Part shown: positions 10,701 through 22,598 of the stretch, piece by piece
How the letters are laid out: each line of letters opens with the position of its first letter
Numbering within the stretch: position 1 is the stretch's first letter
Assembly (NCBI GenBank): GCA_002633005.1
Contig: NMRA01000029.1
Location: forward strand, 840,086 to 902,085
DNA length: 62,000 nt
Reading direction: 5' to 3'
Source: Phoronis australis
Lineage: Eukaryota; Phoronida; Phoronidae
Position numbers and translations under genes: made by a program
Notes under the pieces: generated by a model
The model's database searches: none
What the model saw: only the letters and a program-made list of their open reading frames with translations
What the model was told of the DNA's origin: nothing

Positions 10701-13700
10701 ATTTTCTGAGTCTGCCTTGTGGGGCTTAAGTGAAACATGTTTTCAGATTTTAAACCATGCCAAAGGAATAATTGTTGCATGAATGCATATTTTCCAATTC
10801 CAGCCAGTACGAAGAGCGTGAACTTCGCGTGCAGCAGGAAAGAGCCAAAAAGAGGTTGGAATTCGATAACCAGAAGTCTCGTTTGCAGAACCAGTTGGAG
10901 TTTGAGAAGTCACGTGACACAAAGGGTAGTGTTAAGAAGTGGGAGAAGATCGTGCGCGAGGACACAGCAGAACTGGAGAAGTTGAAGAATGAGGAAGACA
11001 ACCAGATGAAGGTCAGAGGTCGAGGAGTTCGCAAGAGTTGTACAGTTTCACCATCTATTGTTTGGGATGGGAACCAGTCTGTTCCTTAGCATAACAGCCA
11101 TGTTACTTTCCTTTAAAAAAATTTAATGCAGTGTTGTTTATTTTTTTTGCTCTCTGAACTTATTCCAAACAATGCTAGGGTGAGATCTATGACAGTTTTT
11201 GTTTTCTTTTTTTGTTCAATGGCCCTTGTTAGTCTTACATTTGGATAATAGTGCGAGAGTGGCGTTTCACCTTCAAATGTTGTTCATAGGAAATCTGTGA
11301 ATACATGAGTTTTGTTCCCAAGATTGGAAATGATTTCCTTTTAAAAAACAAACATCTTTTGTTATCAATAGTGTAAAACTTAAGATAGTAGTGCGGCAAT
11401 GATGTTCTCGTAAGTACAAGTTGGGCATCTTAGGAAAATGGGTCAGTTTTGTGGCATTTGTTGTTTTCCAATCAGTGCAGAGAGGGGTGCAGCCTTCAAA
11501 TTAGCCCTGTTTGATGTGCAAGGAATATGTGAATTTATGTCTAATACTGGTTTACACAAGGAGTCTGGCAGAATGTTTATAATTTTTAGCCACCCTGAAT
11601 TGGCAAATGGGTTTGAGCAGTACATGCAAATGTTTTGATTTTCGTAATTCTGTTTCTTCCTTTTTCCAGGTTGTGGATGATGAAATGAGAAACGCCGAGA
11701 AACTAAAGCAGTCACGCATCACCATGAAGTCGGACATTGACGACAAGGAGACGGAGGTCGGCGAGATCCGCAAGAGACTCAGTGTCCAACAGAAGGAGAT
11801 GCAGGCTGTTCAGAAGGCTATGACGTCACTGGAGACGAGGATTGAGCAGAAGAAGGCTGACAGGCACAGTCTGCTCAAGTCTTGCAAGGTGGGTAATGAT
11901 AAAATTCAAGGCCGGGGACAGGGTCTTATCTGTTGAAGGGGAACTCCAACTCGAAAATTGATCAGTTGTGTGGCACACTTCGAGGAAACTTAGAAATCAG
12001 TATTCTAATCCTGCAGCGTGATTGGTCCAGTTTCAAATCTGAGTTTAGGGAATATATCCTGGGCCCGGATTGATGTTACTCAATTCACCTGCTGTATAGA
12101 CTAAAAGTGCTTGGGTCGATTTGCATTAAATTTTGCGCACTTCATGGTCTCCAGCCACACCAAAAAATGACTCAATATCCCAAAAATGGGGTCATGTGAT
12201 TACAAACAATCATGCAATGTTTGAAGGCCTTAATTAAGGATTTTCCATTTCTCAATAATTGTGAAAAATTGCAAGGTCAATGGAAATGAAACAAAAATTT
12301 TCACAAAAACGTATTTCAATATAAACATAATTATATTCTCTGTCACATGCGTCATTGAACATTAAACAACCAATAAATGGTTTCACTGACTGTATTTTAT
12401 CGGTTGACAAATAACATGATGACCATTCCCTTGAAAAGTGAAAGCGTTTTTCACTTCCAGATGGATGACATTCGTCTTCCCATGAATAGAGGAACTATGG
12501 AGGATATCAGTCAAGAGGGAGAGGTACCTAGCTCTAGTCAAGTGGACCCTTCCAGTCAGGCTGAAAGTACTGCAGGTTTGTGATGCTCATTACATGGGTG
12601 GGGGTAGTCCTTGTCTATTAGGCTTCTCCTTTATAGTAGAGTGGACTCTTCCAGTCTGGCTGAATTACTGCTGGTTAGTGAAATTCGTGAATAGGATGAA
12701 GACTCTATGCACATGGAGAGGTACAACCTCAGCTGGCTGCTTCAGGTGTCACTTGCCTCATCATTATTACCCGCAAACACCGAGGCAAAATGCTCAATGA
12801 CTTATAAACTACATTTGTAATAATCGCCATGAAAGTAGTACATGCGGTTACAATGCGTGAGCTAGAGAGATTTATGGAGGTCACGTGATGCAGTTATTGA
12901 TTTTCATTGGCTAACCGATAGATTGGACTGAGCACTTGGCGCCTTGCCTGCATGCCATTCTGATACATGCTCGTGGGGTAAAAGAATTTCAACAAGTGAT
13001 ACATTAGCTGCGTCGCAATACGTAATCCTCATATTGGCATAGACGCTAGTATATAAGCTTTCTTGAATTTGAGGCTCGTAACTTTGGGTGTGCGGTGAGT
13101 CGAACTGTTTTGACCACGTATGGGCCTGTACCAATACGTGGGCTCTCCCAGTGAGACTCAAAGTCTAGTAGCCTTTTATTACACATTTTTTCTTGAATCA
13201 GGTTTCAGTAATGTCTTGGTTTTATCATGCGGAAAAATGTTAATCCCAAAGTTTCTGGAAACTTAATGGAATATTTCCCCACCGTTGCGTAATCACCCAG
13301 TCTTTTCTACTGGGGTTGATGGGTGTCTGGTTGCTGTGAAAATCGCATCGTTCTCTGCCGAGGCAGCTGTGCACTGTGAGGGAAAGCGTTTCTGTAGTTT
13401 CTAGGCATTTTAAGATTCATCTGTCCATCATCTGATGTCGGTTTTTGAAGAAGAACTCTTGCAGAGAAACTCCATTGATTTTTTTTTGATCAATTGAAAA
13501 GTTATGATGAACAACGTCCTGTTTACAAAATAAAATCTTGGCATTTGCATAATCACGTGAAGTTTTCAGGTTATTACTTCATTTCATGTTGTGCTTTAAC
13601 AGGTCCAGACAGTTTAACAAGCCAGGGTGCCAAAGCAATATATGAAAGAGAAGCAAAAATAGTCCTGGACTACGACAATCTTGATGACGACTTAAAAGAG

Positions 13701-16700
13701 GTAAGCTTTCACAGTGAAAAACCTCTGAAAGGTTTCTTATACGAACACAGATTTTCATTCTGAGAGACAGACATTTTTCTGTTACTTGTAGAGTTGGCTG
13801 TTGTTTGTCAGCTCTCATTGAGATTGCACTGTGCATTCTGGGCTCTCAATTAGTGTAGCTAGCTATTATGTTGCCACACGCATGCATTTCAATGGCAAGT
13901 CTTGTTTTGATTTTGATTTTGCTTTAGTGAGAAGAAATAATTCAAGATCTCAAATAAGTTGGCTCGTCAATTCTAGCTAATCACTGTTGTACACTTTGTA
14001 TGGCATGATGAAAGTTTACGACATCATTTTTTGGCATATTAAATCTTCACAAACGTTGGTCTTAGTTGGAGAAGTTGCACATTTTGTGGCCTCGAAAAGC
14101 GAGTGGAGTCTCGATTTAAATACCAATTTTTGGCGCAAATGAGAGCTTTTATTCACAATTCTTTTTCTACCTTAAAGATTTCATAGATGTCGACAGGGTC
14201 CAATTTTCTAAGCAGGCTTTATGTGGTAGTTGATTGTCACTTCCCTTTCCAGTTGGATAGTCCAGAAGAGATAAAAAAGAGCCAGGAACAGCTAGCCAAG
14301 GCAGTGACTGACATGCAGGCAACTATACAGAGGATAAATGCACCTAATATGAAGGCTATGGAAAAGTAAGACCATTGTTACAATGTTGGGAAACTGTTTA
14401 ATATGCTTTGTGTTATTCTAAATCGGTCATGACAGAGATCTCTTCTGACCTAATTATTGGTCATGTGATGTGACCAACAGGTGGCGTGTGTGAAGATTAA
14501 TAATTCTTGCTTATGTTTATACTATTATGACGCAATGTGGAAATAGGAATAGAAATAAATGCACATCAAAAATGTTGAAGGTCTCTGTTATTTTTTCTTA
14601 TTCAGGTAACCACAGGAATATTTAGTACTTAAAACTTACAAAATTGTGTGTTTGAATTAATTTTTGTGTGCTGAAAATGGTTGTACTCATTGTATGCCAC
14701 CCACAGAGTTGAGAATGGTTGAGATTGACTAGATTCATAACTCAGTAAATAATTGTGAAAACATACTGTAATTTAATGCACTGTGTCAAAACTCGTCTAA
14801 TGATTATTATTATTTTTAATTTGGCATTTGAATTTTATTCGATTGGGTCCATGACATCCCTAAACATGAGAATCGTAGCAGGCAGTGTACACATACTTTT
14901 TAACATCTTAGTTGATATTTTCTTTGCCAAAATTGCGGAAAAACCCAAGACGTAATGTTAAAGTACATCTGTAGAAATTTTGCTGAAAAAATTTCCCTTT
15001 TGTTCAACTCGATACATTTTACAGTGACTTACAGTTTCCAGCTGTATAGTTTTATATCAACACACTGTGAAGCCTAATTCAAGAATTTGGGCATTTTATT
15101 GTGTTTCAATATCTTTTTATCTGATTTTCTTGGTTTTCAGATTAGACAACGTCCAAGAAAAATTAGTTGAAACATCTGAAGAGTTTGAACATGCCCGACG
15201 AAGAGCAAAAAAAGCCAAACAAGCATACGAAAAAGTGCGCAAGGAAAGATTTGATCGCTTCAACCATTGCTTTGAGCATGTGTCTGAACAGATTGATGAA
15301 ATATACAAGGTAAGGTTTCCACAAGAGACATAGTTATCCGAACATAACCACTCCCTTGAATAACTCTCTTATAGCTTTTTTCTTAGTTGTGTGGAGGGGT
15401 CGGTTGACAATATAACCCTGAGATCTAACACAATGTCTCAAAATTCATGGAAATAATTTGCTTTGCTGTATCTCATTTATGTAATTATTATAAACATCAT
15501 ATTGTACTAGTGGCTTTCTTACTTTCGTCAATAAGTTTTAGGGTTGGACTGAGACTCGTCATGTTTGGGATTTTGGGATACTTCTTCACTCACACAAAAT
15601 CTCGTTCAGCTCTGATCGTCCACAGATTTTCGACAAATTGTATCATGATTTTAAATGCTACGAGTAGCAGGAATACAAAAAATGTAAATTTAGGCAAATT
15701 CAGTATCTTTCAAGATTGCATTTGTTAGTTTTCAGATGACAAGCACTGCATTTCATAGTCCCAGTTTTATGTTAACTGGTATTGCCTATTCTAGTATCTA
15801 GACACGTTTCAAAAATATGCGCCCCCTGTATATGCCATTTGTGATACACATGGTGGGTGCATATCAATGCTCTGCTTTGCACTTGTACCTGTTAAATATT
15901 GTTGCTTAGTCTATTGCTCAAGTATTGATACAAAAAAAAAATGTAAATTTAGACTTCTGTAACTACTTAATTGGCACACTCTTGAGTTGTTACTATCCAA
16001 TTCATGATTCGGGACCCTGGGGTTGAAGACCAATAGAGGGCATTGCAATTTTTGTATGAATCTGCCATATTCAGTTCCTCAGTAGAAAGAACCAATCAGT
16101 TTCATGTAGTCTAAGCAATGTGCTCCAGAATCAAAAATATATGTATGTTGGCATCACCAAATCTTATCAGTCTGTTTGACACACCTATTCTCTCTTACAG
16201 AGCCTCGCCAAGAACCAGAGCGCCCAAGCCTTCCTTGGACCTGAGAACCCTGAGGAGCCCTACCTGGATGGTATCAACTATAACTGTGTAGCTCCGGGCA
16301 AGAGATTCAGACCTATGGATAACTTATCTGGTGGTGAGAAGACCGTGGCGGCTCTAGCACTGCTGTTTGCCATCCACAGGTAAGGGTCGTCAGTCATGTG
16401 ATTACGCCAGGGATGGTTTGTGGGTGGAGTTTTGTCTCCAGAAATTTGTTTCATTTGGGATTATACCTCCATTTGATGACCAAGAGAATTTTAACACTTT
16501 GTTAAAACTGTAGTAATAACATTTTCTGTCAAAAAGGACCAGTTTGTTGAAGTTCTAACATTCATACTGTTCAAGGGTATTATATCAAGCTGATACCTAA
16601 CTATCCACCAACATGTTGTCTACTTTCTTTGGTCACTGTGATAACATTTAAGTCTATACCGAGCGCTACATCAGCGGGTCACAAATGACCCAATTTCAAA

Positions 16701-17403
16701 ATAAGGTAAATCTTGTGAGAAAATTGTCTTTACATGGTATCTTACGCTCTTCAGCTTCCAGCCTGCACCCTTCTTTGTTCTTGATGAGATTGATGCTGCA
16801 CTCGACAACACAAACATTGGAAAGGTGGCGTCGTACATAAAAGATGAATCCGAAGGTCACTTCCAGTGCATTGTTATCTCCCTGAAAGAAGAGTTCTACA
16901 ACAAAGCAGATTCCCTGATTGGTATTTACCCCGAGGTATGTTTCACACCTTATGTTTGCCTGGAACCAGGCAGCCATACTTACTACGTTGTATATATTCT
17001 GATTCTCAGCCACGGTGAACGTTGATTCGCTAATCTCAGTTTAGGTTTGGTAAAATTCATGTTTTTATTATACACGATTGCCTAAGCTCTGTCAACTTCA
17101 GTTGATTTGTGACAAGAAATATTTTATATTTTGCGCCCACAGATGTTTTTATGCTCCCAGAACTTGGTAAATCCTTGTTCAAATTGTGTAAAATTCTTTC
17201 TTTGCATGACTCATTAGTACCAACACACAAAACATATCGACTGTCAACTTTAGTGTCAGCAGCATTAGCTTGTCATGTCCTCATGTGCTTCACCTTGTCT
17301 ATTACAGCAAGGAGACTGCATCATCAGTAAAGTGCTGTCACTTGACCTTACTCAATATGCAGAGGAGAAACCCCCTCTCAGTCCTTCAAAGGCTGGTCGC
17401 TAA
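1750..17403 (+). CDS. SMC1A: Cohesin subunit SMC1 (SMC1A-like), 3' 20 exons; 5' exons outside window
   Basis: SMC1 is one of the two ATPase arms of cohesin and pairs with SMC3 at the hinge to hold sister chromatids and DNA loops. I joined 20 exons with consistent phases: 1750-1962, 2451-2585, 3280-3396, 3997-4211, 4828-5041, 6537-6748, 7739-7901, 8118-8176, 8984-9179, 9552-9620, 10029-10162, 10804-11011, 11670-11888, 12461-12575, 13603-13700, 14253-14365, 15141-15309, 16201-16379, 16755-16935, 17308-17403. They give 1,034 residues plus stop; animal SMC1 is about 1,230, so roughly the first 200 residues, with Walker A, lie left of the window. Window residues 1-298 are coiled coil, about 299-445 the hinge (ending KSGVISGGA), 446-890 the return coil, then the ABC signature LSGGE (925-929) and Walker B FFVLDEID (949-956). 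Exon 14 carries several SQ dipeptides where vertebrate SMC1A has its ATM sites. The terminal exon reads through [17 protein letters not shown] to TAA. The identification is secure. Confidence 0.96.
3397..3595 (+). repeat. Echoes of SMC1 exon 3 tail plus donor inside intron 3
   Basis: The end of exon 3 and the first bases of its intron (about 3376-3427) recur, degenerate, at about 3430-3482, 3483-3507 and 3510-3584. The second copy keeps an intact donor (GGAACAG/GTAGGTGAT, GT at 3450) 53 bp downstream of the real one at 3397. Copy four includes more of the exon (from TCTCAGTTTCAGGG). This looks like local tandem duplication across the exon-intron border. Confidence 0.75.
4305..4505 (+). repeat. 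Echoes of SMC1 exon 4 tail plus donor inside intron 4
   Basis: Two decayed copies of the exon 4 3' end and its donor follow the exon. Copy A, about 4308-4360, keeps AGAGGGTGGAGAAA and ATTAAGTAAGGGTCA, the latter matching the true junction at 4208-4219. Copy B, about 4413-4490, matches the same coding stretch more weakly (GAACGAGAATGAATTTGAAG). Both contain deletions and frame breaks, so they are not usable exons. Confidence 0.7.
5251..5400. repeat. 30-bp minisatellite, five near-identical copies
   Basis: Five consecutive 30-bp units in SMC1 intron 5, starting at 5251, 5281, 5311, 5341 and 5371. Each contains GTACAATACCAACTGTGGG; only the first unit shows a small difference at its start. The near identity means recent expansion or ongoing homogenisation. 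Confidence 0.92.
6041..6536 (+). repeat. 36-bp tandem array running into the exon 6 acceptor
   Basis: About 13-14 units of roughly 36 bp fill the end of SMC1 intron 5. Units alternate between two types (CTGGGTAACTTTGTCTTATT and CTGGGTAACCTTGTTCTGTT), giving a 72-bp higher-order period around 6150-6310. The last unit changes into CGGTAACCTTGTCTTATT followed by CACAG at 6532-6536, so the repeat supplies the pyrimidine tract and probably the branch region of the exon 6 acceptor. Confidence 0.85.
9180..9310 (+). repeat. In-frame copy of SMC1 exon 9 tail and donor
   Basis: Bases about 9228-9310 repeat the end of exon 9 and its donor (about 9101-9187) almost perfectly, including GGTCTGGAGACTAGGTTGAA and GCTACGGTAGGTAT. 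The real donor is at 9180 and the copied donor at 9303. The 123 bp between them are open in the SMC1 frame (41 codons). Use of the second donor would insert 41 residues that repeat the coiled-coil segment containing [14 protein letters not shown]. Confidence 0.85.
12636..12690 (+). repeat. Echo of SMC1 exon 14 tail and donor in intron 14
   Basis: GAGTGGACTCTTCCAGTCTG, followed by GCTGAATTACTGCTGGTTAGTG, repeats the exon 14 end and donor at 12540-12585 (GTGGACCCTTCCAGTCAG, then GCTGAAAGTACTGCAGGTTTGTG). Several substitutions and a lost GCAG/GT border make the copy inert. Confidence 0.65.
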
Positions 17404-18270
17404 GTTAGAAACACCCTTTGACTGTGACCTTCAAACGCTTGCATCGGACAACTATTAACGCTTGCGCTGTAGCAGAAGAGATGGCTTCGTATTGTCTTCT
17501 CAAGGCTTGCCTCTAAACCTGATTGTTGGCAGATGTGTGAAGTGAAAGATTGCATAAAGTCCTACTGAGGCGACTTACGGAACCCAAGTCTGAAATAGTG
17601 CCTGTGCAATCTACCTTACACTTAAGCTCCGTTATCGTGAATGCTCCTGGGACTTTTATAAGACGTTTGCTGCAACCTAAGTTCTCTGTAAGCGAGACTG
17701 GTTGTATTCAGTACAATTGGTAGCATGGTGTCACTGCATCTCGGCTTATTAAATGTGCGCCTTGTTATGCTAGTCTCTTCAGTTTATAGTGCTTGTTCAA
17801 AGTTCATCAAGAATTTGTCAATTTTTTATAGTTGTGTATGTTGTGTATTGTATCCAGGGTAGCAGTCATTTACAGGAGTCCTGCGTTTTGACAACCAGTT
17901 TCCTTCACTGGGTCACAGGCTTCAAACTGGTTCTCAAAATCCAGGAAGTGTACTAGCAACGGTTTTGGTATTGGAAATATTTAAGGTAGATAGACAGCCC
18001 AGTATCCTTTTACAATGTAGTTCACAGTTGTCTATTGTGTTCATCAAATGAATTCTTGGAGTAGCCAAAGTCATCCACTGTTAATGTCTCTGTCTGCCGT
18101 CATATACCTCACTGATCAATGTTACATGCTGTAAAAAGCTGTGCTCGTTCATTAATTGTGGAATGAATATTTTATAAATGTTCAAGATGTTAGTTCATTC
18201 CTTCTTGTAGTTTTGAAATTGATGTAGTTTCAAAAGGTGACAATAAAGTTGCTCCTTTCCAATTCTGCTT
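17404..18270 (+). other. SMC1 3'UTR with poly(A) signal
   Basis: Noncoding stretch after the SMC1 stop. A canonical AATAAA lies at 18242-18247 and is the first good poly(A) hexamer on this strand, so the transcript probably ends near 18,260. The stretch 17900-17940 repeats part of SMC1 intron 5 (19 identical bases at 17922-17940 and 5971-5989). No coding potential is seen. Confidence 0.7.
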
Positions 18271-21200
18271 TTGTGAAAACAAAGAGATTAATGATAAAGC
18301 AATTATTATCTATAGGTATTCACTTTTGGAGGCCCCAAATCATGAGAATCCAATAAGAGAGTGGCCACAAGTGCTTGTCTTATTTGACAGAAACAGATGC
18401 CATGAAATATTTGATTTGGCAACTAGTGTCTCGCCAAATTCGACCTCAGATTTCTGGTGGTGACTTCACGGTTGGTTGCCTTCTCCAAAAGTGATCAAAT
18501 AGCAACATTTATGAGGCCTAGTACAGAATCCAGTCAGAATCGGAAAATGTGTTGCTATTGGTCAATCATAGCTTCAGTTATTGGTCATGAGGTCAAAAAA
18601 ACTGAATGATGCACCCTTATTTGGAATTTGGTTATGATCTTTGTTCACTATTGATCAAAAGCAGGTTTCATTTGAGGTGAATTTTAATCCAAAGCCTATC
18701 TGGTGTTGATTTCGCCAAAAATTGATAAGGTTACGTGGCTACGTATTCTGGTAATTCGATAGAGATGTGGGACGTCTTTGAAATGATCTCCGAGATGTTC
18801 TGTGTTCGGTGCAATTTTAGTCCATGCTCCAGCAAAGATACTATATCCCAATAGGTAACTATAAAATCTTTGGCTCTAGTCCACAGGAGGCGCTTCCTTT
18901 TATTCCGACAAGGAGGGCGCGTCTCACACGGCAACAACAAACCGATTATGATTGCAAACGCCCCAACAACTTTCATCTTTTGCCTGTCCTCGGCTAGGTT
19001 GAAAATCTGTTCTGCCTTTTCAGTGATGCCCTATGAACTATTGCCTAACACGACCTAACAGTGTGTAGCTTCCTGGCAAAAATTTGAAAGTTTGCTAGTG
19101 TATATTATTTGTCCTAACTCCTCAAAACATAAACAAACTCTGATTTTGGATGTGTTTGCTAATCGAGTTTGACCGTATAGACCAGGATTAGGTGTCAGTT
19201 CTTTGTCAGTTCCTTTTCAAATAATGTAGATTCAGTATCGACTAAGACATGTCCTTGGCCAACACCATGTCCGCCATCGATATCTCAGAGTTAGGTCTTA
19301 AAACACTCGGGCTGCCATACTCTAGGGAATTAAGTAAAAATGGTGGCTTTAGAAAAGAGGTTTGAATTGTTAATTGTTTTAATATAGTGTAAGCTCTGAT
19401 CCGATGGGTTGGAAGGGCTAAATTCAGTGCAGTATGATCGTAGATAACCTGAATAAATCTGAATTCTCTGTAAAATGACGTGATCCTTACACAATCTAGC
19501 TCGGACGCTCAGTCGAAGTTTCTGATCTTAACATTACATTAGCCTTATCGCCGTCCGAATAGTTTATCACGGCCTGCAAGGGCAAACCGTTGCTGTGTCG
19601 AGGATTGTGCACGGGAAAGACAACAAGTTTATCTAGCTCTGCGGGAGTTTTACTTTATCTTGGTCGCGTTACGTAAACCTAAGGCAATAGCGAGTAAAGC
19701 TAATAGAGTTTGAACACACGATTCAACACTAATGAATGGTCATATCTCGCGGAGACTTTCTTTTCTCACACGAAACTTGCTCCACTGAGCACAGCCTAGG
19801 TCATTTACTGTGTCGATACCCTTTACGTACTTATTTCATGGGAGCGCACGCGTGATGCAGGGACTTTAAAATAGTACAACCCAGAATTCAATAAACAGTC
19901 GTTTTCAGCAAGGTCTATTTACCTCTACATTTAAATGATTTAATTCTTGTAGAAAAATGTGTCGCTTGAAACAGCGAAAACAATTAACGTAATTTCGGAC
20001 ATGTGACGTAGGAAAAGAACAAAGAAATTCATAATCCCTGTGGTAACGAATTATCAGAAAAACGTCATTTTAAATGGAATTGTTGAAATATGTATCATAA
20101 CGTTGAAAGAAGTGATATTTTTCGTATATGCCATTAATGAGAGAAAAACACCCTCCCACTCATTCATTTGTGGTGGTTCTGAACATCGTATTAAAATTTC
20201 TAAATCACCGCTATCATATTTACACAAGGTGGGCCAAAAATGTTACCTATTTTGATAGTAGACTAGTTTTTATATTTGATTACTTAAGTTTTTCAAAAAC
20301 ATGCAACAGAATCATGAAAATTTTTGTGTGATACTGATAGTCCATTTTCTTAAATAATTTCAAATTAAAAATTTTCACCATTTCTGAGCAAAATTGAACA
20401 ATTAAAGAATGTTCGAGGTCTGAAGTGTTATGTTACAGAAATTAATGAATAACGCAGAATAGAACTCAATGACACTACATTACCAGCTGAACGCTTTTAC
20501 GCTGAGCCGAGTTCCACGTGAAGATCTGAATAAAGACTACGACACAACCCCAGCATCTTGGGACTTTTGCCTTCTACGATTAGGTTCATAGCTTTTTGTT
20601 GTTCTTTTGCGTTCACGTTCTCAACGCTCAGAACGACCTGTCTGTAGCTACCTGTTGTTTATCGGACTGCTGTGTGCTTACTGTGTTCATACATTTACAA
20701 CGCGCCTGAGCAGGGTTCATGTAACATGCGTGCCCACAGAAATGAGCCCCTCTCATCTTTCGTAATTTGAGCTGACCACAGTGTACTGTGGACAGGTGGT
20801 TATATTTAATTAACCGATGTTCATTAAGAACGTACGCTGTAAGAGGTATGCTGTAATTAAGCTTTAAATTATCAATCTGAATTTGAACTCATACTTCGTA
20901 GTTCGTCAGTCATATTCGGGCATTCACGTTCCCAACCTTCAGGGCGACTCGTATCATAGGTATTTCCACTCTAAGGTTATATGAGACCTTATCGACAATT
21001 TGTGTTTTGCCAAATGTTTACAGAACTGTAGATTTTTAACACAATAAAAGTATATATTTTCTGAAAGCAGCAACCTGTAGTATTTGACTTTTTGACTTAT
21101 CAAACTGTCACGTGACCAGGATGTTTTTGCAAAATTTACCAAAAAGAAAAGTATATTGATAGCAAAACAACGATATCGATCACACAACCAAATTTCGTTT

Positions 21201-22070
21201 GATATAAATGTCAGAAATCTTTAAAATAATCTTATTATCCGCTCGTTTTCTTTTCATGTGATTTTTACGTGTTTTCACGCAGACCATAAAAGTTGTTTTC
21301 TTTGGTAGCCACTCATGCAAAAGTGGAACATTTTGAAAACAATTCCGGAAAGCGTTTTAGAAGTATGTGACAGTTTCACATGAGTCTAATCGGCTATTTC
21401 TGATATATGATGTTCCAAACTTGGTGCTAATTTTGTACATTTTAAGGCCCTATGTAAAATTAAGGAAACAAATGTGAAAGTGTATTATGTAACGGTTGGA
21501 GCTAAAATGATGCTGAATTTATTGCAGGTGCTACTACTAGAAATATGATTTCGAAAATTACCAGAAGTATACATAACTAGTTAAGCTAAGAGCGTTTTAC
21601 TTTTGTATGATTTATAAGAGAGAAAATGTATAAATAATTTTCTTTTTGTTATCTACTGTTCACTCCTTTTTGAACCACTCTAAATATTTCAATAACTGCT
21701 CGCTATTGAAAGGCTCTCGACAGAATATTGACTTGTTATTTCATATTTTCAAAGTTATGAAACACGTCCAAAATTCTGTCGTGACTGTTTGCACAAATTA
21801 TGTAAAAGATAAGATTTTGGTGTCTTAACTCTTCCTATAATCAAACTTCAAATAATCTGAACAAACAATGTGAACAGTTATGTAATTCAATATTTAAGAT
21901 TATATCTGTTTCATAACGAAGTTCGGTTCATTTGTGTCTTAAAAGGTGGGCGACAACCAAGTTATGTAATTCAAAGACAAGAAGTTTAACTGCAAATAAA
22001 CCAACACTAAACTCTTCGATCACCCTACTTTAAGTGGACTCGACCGATTAAAATTGTCAATAAAAACGAG
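18271..22070. other. Intergenic region, no gene recognised
   Basis: Between the SMC1 poly(A) signal and the SOUL gene. Open frames here are short (at most about 80 codons), lack splice partners that would extend them and resemble no family I know. I see no RNA gene, long tandem array or clear transposon ends. Confidence 0.6.
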
Positions 22071-22139
22071 AGATGTTAGAGAGACGAAGACAGTCTTTAG
22101 AAGAAGAACTTTGAAAGGAGCTCATAAGTCGAAATCTCG

Positions 22140-22591
22140 GTAAGTTTTTCTGAGATATTTGTTGTTACAGCATGTTTTGGCACGACGCATAATACGCACG
22201 CCATAGTTTGAAAAAGTTGTTTCGGGGAAAAGAGCCTTTAAGAACAATCCTTTGCACTTTGTATACGGGTATTGCCTTTGTTCGCGTTTGACTTACATAT
22301 TTTAAAAGAGTAATTATCACGTAGTTACACATTCCCGTGGAAAATCGTTTTATTCCTTTTACCATTTAATGTTGTTCTTGATAATGTACAGAGTTGAAGG
22401 CTCGGAAGTAATTTTCCGATGCTGAACTTTCATAGCGTGACTTAAAAATAAGTTGAGTTTGATACAAGTTATTTTCGCACCGTGTGGGAAATGTCCGGCA
22501 AACCATTGTAAACACACTTCTAGTTTGTTATTTCTTTGAAATCCGCGTTCATTCCGTGAATATACATTGAAGAAGTCCTTATATTTTTCAG
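22140..22591 (+). other. Likely 5'UTR intron of the SOUL gene
   Basis: A strong donor (AATCTCG/GTAAGTTTT) sits at 22140 and an acceptor (TATATTTTTCAG) ends at 22591, seven bases before the start codon. This places a noncoding first exon ending at 22139, probably beginning near 22,050-22,100. The intron prediction rests on splice motifs only. Confidence 0.55.
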
Positions 22592-22598
22592 ATACACC

